The notes beneath the pieces are model-generated. The model saw nothing but the letters and a program-made list of their open reading frames with translations, did no database searches and was not told where the DNA came from. Source: Hermatobates lingyangjiaoensis (taxonomy: Eukaryota > Arthropoda > Insecta > Hemiptera > Hermatobatidae). Taken from it: DNA of 64,000 bases. The position numbers and the translations under genes were made by a program. Positions 27,001 to 39,000 of this stretch are shown in pieces; within the stretch, counting starts at the first letter, position 1, and every line of letters starts with the position of its first letter. The stretch spans positions 6,635,001-6,699,000 of the forward strand of contig JAPFBL010001617.1 in assembly GCA_026182355.1 (NCBI GenBank). The letters are read 5' to 3'.

Positions 27001-30000
27001 AAGCATGGTTGAAATAATATTAACTATTAAATATATTAACTGATTTTATTCTGTACCATCGTACCTATTATTGTAGTTATTTAGGTCAGTCATACAAAAT
27101 CAGAATCCAAACGAATAATGGTTAACTGAATCGAATCAGCGACTCACTTGGCCGAGGAGTGACTTCATTTAACACCTCCAGGACCCACTATGACACTTTA
27201 GAATACAAATAAAAGAGAGCACACTTATTACTACGAAAAGGTAACTAGCCAAGGGAAATTTCCAACGGAGAAACTTAACGTTGCTTTAATCAATACGTGG
27301 TAACTTAACAATATTGATAAATTACTATACACTTACTATTTCGAGTAGTTTTAATTAATTAGTAAGAAATACTAAACACTAGAAAAAACTGTTTATTACA
27401 ATTTAAAATCATCAACTTAGGATAGTATGTACCTCGGGTGGGAGACCACAGTTTTTCCAAAGTCTATTGAACCATACACTACACTCTGTTCTTGTTCCCG
27501 TTCCAAAATTCCTGGTATGATTGATTGTGCTGTTACTCTATATCCTCTGTAGTCTATAACTACTGTGCCAAGAGTATGAAGGCCTGGGATATCTACATCA
27601 GAATAAACCCTGACACCTTGAAGGTCATTACTTGGAGCCACAAAAGCAGCAGCGTCACCACCCAATGCCTTGTAATGATCACGCACATCAAAGCCTAAAC
27701 TGAAGAAGATGTTGTTCCAAATAAACATCTGCATCTTTGAGTCCTCACCTGGATTGATTGCCATAACATTCCCATCAATTACTGCCATTGCACCTCTCGT
27801 AGCACCGGCCACAAAGTCACTGTGTACCTAAAAAGATAAGTTCTACTACTTATTGATCAAAATTAAAAGCAATGAGACTTTACATTAATCATTTTTAATA
27901 TTAAGAAAATCAGGTTTTCAAATTTTGCATTATTTTAATTTCTTCTGGTAATTCAAAACGAAATAAATGTCTATATTTATGACAACTAAACATACAACAT
28001 TGATTTTAACAAAATAACCGCACAGGTTATTGTATCCATTACTAGATAATTAATCATCATACTTTAAAAATCACCTTCCTCCTCGCTTAATTGGTTTCGG
28101 AACACTCTCTACTAATAAGGGCTATAGTGGTACCTCGGTCCGCAAACTTACTTCTAGAGCAATTGATTTTCAAAATAACTAAACGAGGAAAAAATATCTT
28201 CATCCCCGAACTCTGACTCAAAATTGAAGATCAAAAAAAGATGTACATGATATGGCATTGCTGCCATGTTCTTAAGATTAGGAGGAGGGAAGGAATTGTT
28301 TCTAGTTCACCAATCAAAGAATTAGGTGGACAGTGTAAAGAGTGAAGTCTTATTGCAAATTTTCACCGATAAAAAACAGTACCAAATCGCGTTGAATAAT
28401 ATTTCAGTGACTACATGCCTTATTTTAGAAACATTTTAAAATAGAGGCAGACAAAACAAAGCCCATTAGACAAATTATTAATTAGAAAAAGATCTAGTAA
28501 CTTTCAAGCAGGTTCTAGTTGTGCAATGAAACAAAAAAGAAATTACTCCAGATACAGAGTTACCTGTCGTTTCAATGGAACTGACTTCCCCCCACCAAGC
28601 AATAACAAACCCTCCTCCTTTCCAAGGCCTTTAAGTTCGGTGATGGACGAGGAAAAGAGAGAGAGAGAAGTTGTTACTAATTATTATCATTACAAAAATA
28701 ATTGTAATTTTAATGCAAAAATGATTTTAATTCTATTTGTCCTGAACTCTTCTCAGTATAGTACTGAGTGAACAATTTTTTACTGTGTTTTCTTTGTTAT
28801 GCTTCACCTTATACATGTAAATGCAGTGCAGACTATTACACAGACACAATATGAACAACCAATATTATTACTGAAAAATGCTTTGAAATGTGTAATACTT
28901 TAATTCAGTTGCGCTTTCAGGAGCGAACTAAGTTCGTCAATAGAGGTACTACTGCATTTGGTGTTTTCTCTCAATGTTCCCCGTCATGTTAATTTATTTT
29001 CATGATTATTATACTTCTATTTTCATTGCTATCTTTGTTCAACTATTGATCGTTTCATAAGCAGCTTTAAAGTTTTACGAGGATTGAAGTGTTTGTTGTG
29101 TAGTAAGTTATAGTTGATTCAGTATATGTTATATGTATGAAAATATCTATTCAGTGGTGGTCAGTTTATGAACCTTTTAACCTGTAAAAAGCGAATATGC
29201 TGTTTTTATTTTTTTATATATCTTGGTTCGTATCCTGGGTGCTTTGAAAGGTTTGAGTTTGGCCACTTGTGTATGTTACAATTAAATGTGTTGATAAATA
29301 ATACAACTAAGAAAACACTACATGAACAAAGACAATAAAATCATGAACAAATTGAGATATGCGTATACATAGTAACGACTAACAAAAAAATCTCTGGCAC
29401 CACTTATATATGAATGACTGGGACAAGTAGATTTAAGGAGTAGGTTCTTGAAGATGGAAGTATTCCGAAAACTATCTTGCGGACAGGAAGATATAGCAGG
29501 TTTGTTGTTTAATTACAGTAATAAAATCATTATCAATTATAAATTAAATGAATAAGCAAACCATACTTTGAAAATAGCCCTTTCTCTTAGCAACCTTTCT
29601 GGCAAATTTTTTCTTGGTAACTCTCGTGTTGTTTGCAATTCTTCATTCCAATCCCTTGTTTGTCCCGGTATGTGTTCTTCATAACCTAATTTTGAAGAAA
29701 AAGCTGAAAAATGAGAAAATATATTGCATTTTTTTTCATCAAATTTGTAGTAATTTTGCTACAAATATATTCCACTTAACCGACTTACTATCTTCAGCTC
29801 TAATAGCATCAATGGTATGCTCAAGACGAGGAGCTGCCCACGAGTACACCTGGTATGGTGTAGCAACCCTCTCGAATGGATGTCTTTGGGTTCTTTTTCT
29901 TTGGAGAATCGCAAAATTTCTCTTGAATTGAGGGCTAAGCAGCCCCAGTAGGTCTATCAATGAATGACAGATATGATTAGGAGTACATGCTCTAGGATCA

Positions 30001-33000
30001 AACTCATCCTGTGTGGACCTAAAAATATTTGTAATTAAGTCAATGCAATACACATCACAATAAACTTAAAGTTCCATCTAAGTACAAGATTTTAAGGAAT
30101 ATATAGAGATAAATTGTATTATAATTCTGGACCTATAATATTTCTCTTATAAAAAAAAGTAAAACTGAGAGAAAATAAGAAAAACTGAAATCAAGGTCAC
30201 TAACACCTTTATATTTTGATTAAAAAAATTGAAGTAAAAACTACTATAAATAATCAGTGTCATCAACTATTGATAAAGAAGCTGATTTTATGATTCATTT
30301 TAAAGTAGCTGTTCCATTTTTTAATTTATAACGGAAATGTTACAGAAAAACAAAATAATATCAAACAACGATAATTAATGGCTTAAATTTGAAACACATA
30401 ATGAATTATATTATTAATCAAATCTTTAACGGAATTACTAACAATAAGCAACGTAATCCGATGTGTATCAATACATACGGTAGAGTTCACTTCATTAAGT
30501 ATATTCTCAATTTGTTTTGTTGAAAAATTCAGACAGCTTATAAACACAATAAGTAATAGCACTGTTATTAATACAGAAACTATTTTTATACATCTGATTT
30601 CAATAATGAATTAAATAATTATTTGTAATTTAAATCTAATAACTTTTATTCTAAATTATGGCATTAGTTATTTTTTTTTTACTTAATTAACCTTAATACA
30701 AAACTAATAAAGTTGATTATAGATTATTATCACCCTAATTTTTGAAGGAAATATAATTCCACTAAATTGCTTCTTTCAACGACTAAAAATGTAAATAAAA
30801 TTGAGGGTTCTAAACAAATCCGACAGGTGACTACTACAGGTGAAACTTAATAATGGCTTTCTTTAGAGTTACACTGCTTAAAATAATCAAAGATTTATGA
30901 AATTTGTATTAATCAATAAACATACTCGTATTAAGATAATTTCTGGTTTCTAAACTGACAGGAAAAAATTGTACCAATTTTGAGGTGAAGTACGATAACT
31001 AATTTTTCCATCATGGAATACTGACTAAAAACAAGATTCTTTTCAACACCAATGACTATATATCCATCAAATTTCAGTAAGGTACATCAAATTTAGCTAC
31101 TAATATCGCAATTATAAAATTTTTGAAACACACACACAATCAACTATCAAAAGTCAAAAGGTGTATATCCACCGAAATGTAAAAACTATTTTTGTTTGTT
31201 CAGTATTTTTTTACTTTCAGTTTTTTCTACTATTTTGTTTTTACTTAATTAACAGTAAAGTAAAAAAAAATCAGAAAAAATGTTCATGAAGCATTCAAAG
31301 ACATACATAATTTAATAAATAAGTAACGTTTCTTTCCAGAAGTGCATAAATAAATACCAAAAAATAAAAGTATTCAGATGATAAACATACATTTTGAAAA
31401 AGAATCCTATTTTAGTTTTTTAAGCTGGTAAGAAAAAATAAGTTACTACTGACTGATTTAGGAAAAATCCTCTAGTACAGGCAGAAAGGTGATAATGTTT
31501 TTCCTCAAGAGTTACTACATAGAGGTACATGAGGTCACCGTGCATCTTTCTGTAGCCTGGAGGAGGATTCCAGCCAGATGTGGTCAACACCTTCAGGCAC
31601 TGAGGGCCTTTTTGCTCTTTTGCCGTGGGTTGCAAAGGTTGAATAGGTCTTTCCTTACAACCTGGCATTATGTAGTCTGGAGGAGTACAATCAACACTCT
31701 CTGCACGACCTTTCTTCTTTTCATTTCCCGTTACTAATTAAAAATAAAATGCCGTTTAATTTCAAAGAAATATTATTCTTACACATTTTAAATATAGTAA
31801 TTTCTTTAATGAAAGAAAAAAATACCCCTAAAAGAGCTATATGACAGTAGATATGCAATAATATTCAAAAACATTGAAGGTACATTATATTCTTTCTTTA
31901 TTAGAAGAAACAAATTTTAAGCTATCCATTCCAGATAAATATATTTATTTATACATTTCAAACTGAACTTAACTTTTATTTTGTCTACTCGCATATTAGC
32001 AACTATGTCATTAATGCCTTCCCTGGCCACTTATTCAAATCTAGTCAACATAAAGAAAACTAGGTTTAAGTGATTCGAACAAACTATTCTGCTGTAAAGG
32101 CCAATTACCTACCACCTACGCCATCGATATACTCCTAGTATAGATAATCATAACAAGTAGCATTATTAAGAAGATAATATAATCTTGTGTTTAGTTCCAA
32201 ATATCCTTATTTTAATAATTCTAATAAACTAATAAATCTTAGATATTCTTTAAGTATAATAAGATAATTAGGTTAATTTAGACTAAATGTATAATTAATA
32301 AGTACATAATTTATTTATTTATATTTTCCTACAAATGTATATGCTTTCTTACAAATTTATATAGGTCAAAAAGTGTATATACATACTCCACTAATAAAAT
32401 ATCTTACAAGAATTTATAGTTGTTCCCCTGAAGAATGTTGTACACTTATATAAATTATTGATGACAAAAAAATTGGTGCAGGTATTTCACTTACCTTGCA
32501 TAATCACATTAAGAAAAGACAATGAGGAACAATCAACACCATGATAAGAATCAACCGGATCTAACGACTTAAGCAGATCTCTTACATGTCGGACATGTAT
32601 CCTAGCTTCACGCATTGTATAAGGCTCCTCGACGACCTAAAAGAAACAAATATTTTCAGGAAATTATTAAAAAAAAACATAAATGTGGGACAAATTTTTA
32701 AAAGTGTTCGCTATAATTTGCATAAAATAAGCAATAAATATAAGCATAATACTTTTTCTACCCAAATATAGAAAAAAAAAGGTTATAACAAACACCATCA
32801 CTACTTAAAAATGTTATACAGGCAAAATAAAAGGTTTTAATACACACCAAATTAAAAAGTAAAAACATTAATAATAGTATAACAGAACACTAAGTAAAAG
32901 ATTTACATTTTTTTCATTTATGTTTGTTTAAGTCAAAATATATAGTAGAGTTATAAATAACTCGGAATAGGATTCACATGAGTGTCTCTTTCCACTTTCT

Positions 33001-36000
33001 ATATCCAACAATGAAACACATGCATTCTCTATAGAACAACAATAAAACAGAGTTGGATTTCATAGCTTTCTATTAAGTACATATACACATTTTAATGAGC
33101 TATCTGTAAAACAAATTGTAGTTATACAGCTAACGTAGTTATGTTGTATTCTTTACTATCGAATGTAATTTTGTACTTTCTTTTTAATATCATTTATACT
33201 TAATGATTTAATGAACTTCAGACCTTCAATAACAGATTACTATTAACTCTCTTGCAATCGAGGGAAATAATGAAAAGAAAAGTAAAATGTTACTGACTTT
33301 TCTACAACCCAAACGAGGAAACAACTATAAATAAAATTACTTAGAGCACAACCAAAATGTATAATCCGAAATGTATATAGTATCCTTTTGGCTTCACCAA
33401 ACATACTCTAGACCTCTTTATCCACGCTTTTAATAATTCTTTCCCCTTCTTGCAGCGCCTTTTCTTATATGTTATTGACTTTCCTCGCCGTTAACGTTGC
33501 CCTCAATAACAGAAGATAGCATACAACAGAACAGTTTACAAAACCCCCCACTAATACCTATTTATGCCTCAAATTCAACAGCTCGCATCCTCTTCAGGTT
33601 AAAAATTCCTCCTTGTTTCATCTTTAATGCATAAATCGAATTTAAAATAACCTTTAGCAACGCCAGTTCCTTGCCAACAGACTTCTAGAGAGATTTATCC
33701 TCAGAAGCTACTCTCAATCGTTTGTCGATAAGCGTCCCGTACCCACCACTATCAATTATAACCTCCAACCAGCAACTGAATCCGCTGCTTCTTGGTTCAT
33801 TGTAACCATGAAATCAAATCAATAATAAAAGAATTGTCTCCTTTCCCCTTCCTCTCCACTACCACTATTTTTAAACATTACATAAATGCCATGATTATAT
33901 TGGTATCTCCTCCACTAGGGATAGTATCCGTATGAATGGCAACAGTTCAAAGTTTAGACAGTGTATAAACCTGTTCAAGTTTCAACATCCCTTTTAAACC
34001 AAAGTTTTCTTTTCACCTAAAATTTGTTTTTCCATTATTACTTGATGTTGTGAACTTTACTAAATTATTTTAATTTAAATTATCCTTATTGTTTTCATTT
34101 TTATCTTTTTAATTATTTCATTCTTTCGTCTATCCTCACTTACTTTTACTGTCCACACCGTAAAGATGTTTCGTGATTTGCATGTAACACGAGGTGTGAT
34201 ACATGTGGTACAGCATATACTGTTTCGCCTGGAACATTCACTCTACACGAAGTTGGAACTAATAAAACCATCAGTTTGTTAAATGGAAATGTTATTTAGA
34301 TATCAGTATTAACTAAACAGTTAATAGTTACGTAGCATCCACATTCTTAAATTAATGAACAATAGCATATATCAGAACAACAAAAGCAAGTAACCGCTTT
34401 TAGGCCCACTAAAAGGCACTGATACAACTTTACCTGGGCAATGTGGTAATGGTGGAACCATTCAAGCCTCAGGGCTTTGGCGATCCACCCCTTAGGCGGT
34501 ATGCGTCCAAGACTCGGACAGCAGAGCCTTACTTTTGTTTTTTAACGTCTGTGGATTTCTAGCCTTATAAACACAAGGCTTTGCCTAAGCATAAAACCTT
34601 CGGCACTGCCAAACATAATGAATGCCACAGGGTTCTTGCGGCCCTTGACGCCAGGCCTCTTCAATTCATCTTTGAAGAGGAGTGTACGTGAAGGCATCCT
34701 CCCAAAAAAGCCCTGTTTAGTCATGCTAAAAATTTGCTCAGGGAGGCAGCCACCTTCACTGATAAGGTTAGGGAACTGATGCTGCTCGATGTAACGACGA
34801 GCAGCATCAGTGCCAGGAGAGGTAGCCTCACCAAACAAAGACACGCTTCTGAGGCCGTATGTTTCCTGAAATTTATCGAACCATCTCTTGTCGACTATAA
34901 AGAGGTTTAAGTTTTTTTCGGTAATCAGAAACATACAGAGCCAATGCAGCTTACATTTTAACAATCCGCTTATTAAGTGGAGTCACCACTGTTTCGCTTC
35001 TTTGTTAAAAGTTATTTAAGCAGTTCACTTCATCCTTCTTGAAGCATCGCACAGAAGACTGATTTACCCCACAATGGCGTGCGCCACCGCAGCATACCTT
35101 CTGCCTTCTTTTTCATCGTTTTCCTCTTCCTTTAGCGCTAACTAGAGAAATCTTTCGCAGGAGCATGGCGTTTAGGAGACATTGAAAGAGCTTAAGGAAA
35201 AGTTACAGTATACAATGTACATAATGCAATATGAAGATATGCGTTACACAGCCAATAGCGTGAACTTGAATGGAGAGATACAACAATGTAGGCCTTCTTC
35301 GCTGGAGAGAAAAGGTAAAGGTAAAGGTTCGCTTGGAGACAAACATAAAATAAACGAGAGGACTTGTTACAGCATTTTTGCTTCATTTTTATTTTATCAT
35401 GAACACTTTTAAAAAAATCCGCTATACACTGAAGCCACAGAAACTAAACCATGAAAAAGCAAGGGATTACACTCCACACATTGTAATAATCTATTTTTTG
35501 TGTGTATATATTTGTTTTTGCAAGTGTTAATATACAATTTTTATTTCCCATGCGTTGTAGGTCCATCAAAAGGTTTTATATAAAAACCGAAACGTCATTA
35601 TTTGAGCCCCAATTTATTGTAGCACTATATATCGTTAAAACTACAGCAAAAATTCAGAAATGGGACTAAGATTTTTCAACCAAGTAAGTGGCGCTCGTCT
35701 GAGTCATAGGATGAGTTAAAGAGACTAGGAGAAAGCGGACATATCAGTACAGCTCAGAAAGTCAATCGGGTTGCTGATATTTTTTTCAATTTTAAACCTA
35801 CATAAACGTTTATGGAGTTTGATCAACAGTTATTAATTAAGGTCGAAATAAGTAACATTTGATCATTGTGATATAAAACAGATTCATGTCTTTTGTTATT
35901 TTATTGGTATGAAATAAAAGAAATAGCCGATAAATAAAAATACAACTTATTATTTATCATTCAACTAGAGTAAAACTCTAAATATTATGGTGATTTGAAC

Positions 36001-39000
36001 AATTTCTGAGGCTGATATTGAATAGTTCTCCGATATATAACTATTTAAGAGCACAGGTAAATATATAATGCAAATAAAACTCAATAATGAATGATAATCA
36101 CTAATATTTTTTTAATAAATTCAGCACCAGAGTTAATGTAGTGAAAAGACTTTTTACCTTCCAATTATTAAATAAAATAATTTCACATTAAATTAATAAA
36201 ATACTTCTTAATAGTATTTTAAGAATAATCGACCTTTATTACAGAGCCTTCCTTAAGGCCATCAATATTCTTTAATTCAGCAAAGTTGTCCAATGTATTT
36301 CCATCTAGTTGTAATGAAAAACATGTCCTATGACAAGTGTCTTCACGGTCCATCAGCAACTGATGGATCTCTTGCACGAGTTCCATACTTGACACCTAAA
36401 CAAAATTTTTATTTTATACATCAACAATACTTAACAAATGAATATATAAAGTAGGAAAAATAACTATAAAAAAAATTGTACAAGATATGTCCTCTTTACT
36501 GTCTAATATAAAATATTACATATAGGTATAAAATATACCTATTAAACATTTTTACAACAGGTATTACGATTCCATGTAGTGTTTAATAGTTACATGCAAA
36601 ACAAAGGGGCATTCAGAAAGGAAAAATAAATGTATTTACAAAATTTATTTAATTTATAAATTACATTATAACTTTAAAATCTGTAAATAGTAATTCAAAA
36701 CCAATGAATCATTTCCATAGAAAAAAATAGTAAATGATATATTCAACAATGATATCTGATTTGAAATAATGTTTTTCCATAATTTTATTTCAATCTTAGA
36801 AAAAAGACATTAATCAGAAAAAAAGAAAGTAAAAACAAATTGTCTACGAATAGAAATTCTCAATATTTAGTAAGGCAATGATCACAACAACAATCCACGG
36901 ACGAAAAAACTGCCTAAAGGTCAATGAGGAAATTCATTTTTAACATATTTCGTACTTACCTGCCAGTTAAGTCCAGTCATCTTAAAAACATCGATTTCAA
37001 GATTTTAACAGATTTAAGAGTTCTTTTTTAATTTTGTCTTTGAGGCTGAGTGTGTGTATGGTGTGTTGACATGGTACGGGTTGTCAACACATTGGTTATC
37101 CACATTGATATTCTATCTAAACATTGACCTTTCGGAAAAGATATGCCGTACAGTTTTTTTGGCAATATTACTTCCTAAGAAAGACACTTATTGGCCATTA
37201 TGTGAATTTAGATACTTTTTTTTCTTCTGAACTACTAACTTCAGAGAACTTAAATTGCGCAATTTACATAGAACTGATATTAGCAAGAACTGTAAAAAAA
37301 TCAAAACTTTTTGATGACAGAAAAGATCAGTTTTACATAAAACTTAGGATTCAATACTTGTGAACAGTGTACTTATCACTGATAGGCGGATCAGAATGAA
37401 ATAGAACACAAAAATAGCTCCTCATATGAACTGCATATTTCTTTGGTGGAAATCCATCATATAAAACATTTCTTAACAGAACCTCTGACTGTGGAAATTA
37501 CTTTCTTTTCACATAACTATTGACTATAGGATATAAAAATGTTTCATAAACAGCCTACTTCAAAGTAGTTATGATAAACATTCCAAGAAGTTTGTACCAC
37601 AAGAAGAGGTAATACCGCACTAAAAACATACTAAAATAATGCTTACCAGTCTTATTTTTTGGATATTTTTACATTAACATAGAAAACGTAAGTAGGCTCC
37701 AGTCCAACACATTTCTTACACTTCATAATATTTTTTTAAATAACTGAAGTGTTTTTAAAGAGTTAATTTGATATGCAAAAAGTAGATCATATTTGAAACT
37801 GATTGAAGGAATATGATACGGACGTATGAATTTTAGATGTTTGCACGTCTCTGGGCAGCGACATTACTTATCTCAATTAAGTAAGTAAATTATAGATAAA
37901 AGAATATGTTTTTAAGGGGTAGTAATGGAGTGATTATGCTCCTCTAATAGCCTCTAGCACTCAACTCCGACTTTCGGCCTTCACGAGGTTAACCTGCTAT
38001 ATGCAGGGACAAACGATAGAGGAGGAGAAGGTGAACAGAAGCTGGACCTGACCACCTTCATTTCACATCCTTTCAACTTCTCAAATCCTCACCTCTTATC
38101 CCAGCCCCAATCCAAGGCGTTATGCGATCCGTGCCAAAGGATGGATGATACAGGGGTTACAGTAATACGAACAGAGCCTCAAGGGTACCAGGCAACCCCC
38201 TTGAGTAAATAGCCTTACTCCGGTATGCGGTGCTCTGTCGGAGCGGACAAAATACCACCGATAGGGCTTCAGGGATTTTCCTCTGTATGATACTAAGGAG
38301 AAAAAGTCCGGAGACCATCCTCCGGACGCGCAGAGGATCCAAAAGCGCTAACTGTTGGGAGCCAACCTCCCACAAGTGCATCTAAGGACACGAGAAGATT
38401 GTCCCGAAGAAGGAGAAAGGAAGTCACTTTCTCCCGAAACGTAGGGAGCCTGAATGGGCATTATCAATGATGGTTGGTGCAGATTCTGCAAAGAAGAAGA
38501 AGAAACACCGTTGAACCTGCTGGCTGACTTTCAGGCAACTTTGTTGAATAGAGGTAGGTACCTCGAGACACTCAACAAAACCATAGAAAAACTTTTACCG
38601 CTGGACCCAGCAAAAGTGCTGACATTCTTGGAGGCGTTGAAGCTATTGCTGGGGTACTTTAGTACAGAAGGGGGGAAGTACAATAGTTTTTAAGAGGTTG
38701 TGTTATAGTGTCCCTCAATAATAATAATAATATATTTTCAAACGTCCTACAAGCCTCACTGTTTGACAAATCTTAATGATATTTGACATAAATATAGCTC
38801 TTGGTGTGTTAAAGAAACGTAATGTTTTTGGATAAAATGAAAGCATGGACAGATGTTTTATGCTAAAACGGGAAGTAATTTTTCACCCACTCTTCTGGTC
38901 ATTCTACGACCATATCAAATAAGTTTTAATATATATATTGCACAACAAAAATTTCATGAACTTTGAATGTTGAGAATTTCGATATCGTTTTAATCGACAA

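Noticed and set aside
29690..29710. Apparent frameshift at the start of clu exon 7
   Set aside because: On recounting the T run, the exon joins exon 6 in phase and gives the expected [11 protein letters not shown].
31489..31737. Plus-strand open frame
   Set aside because: Shadow of clu exon 5.
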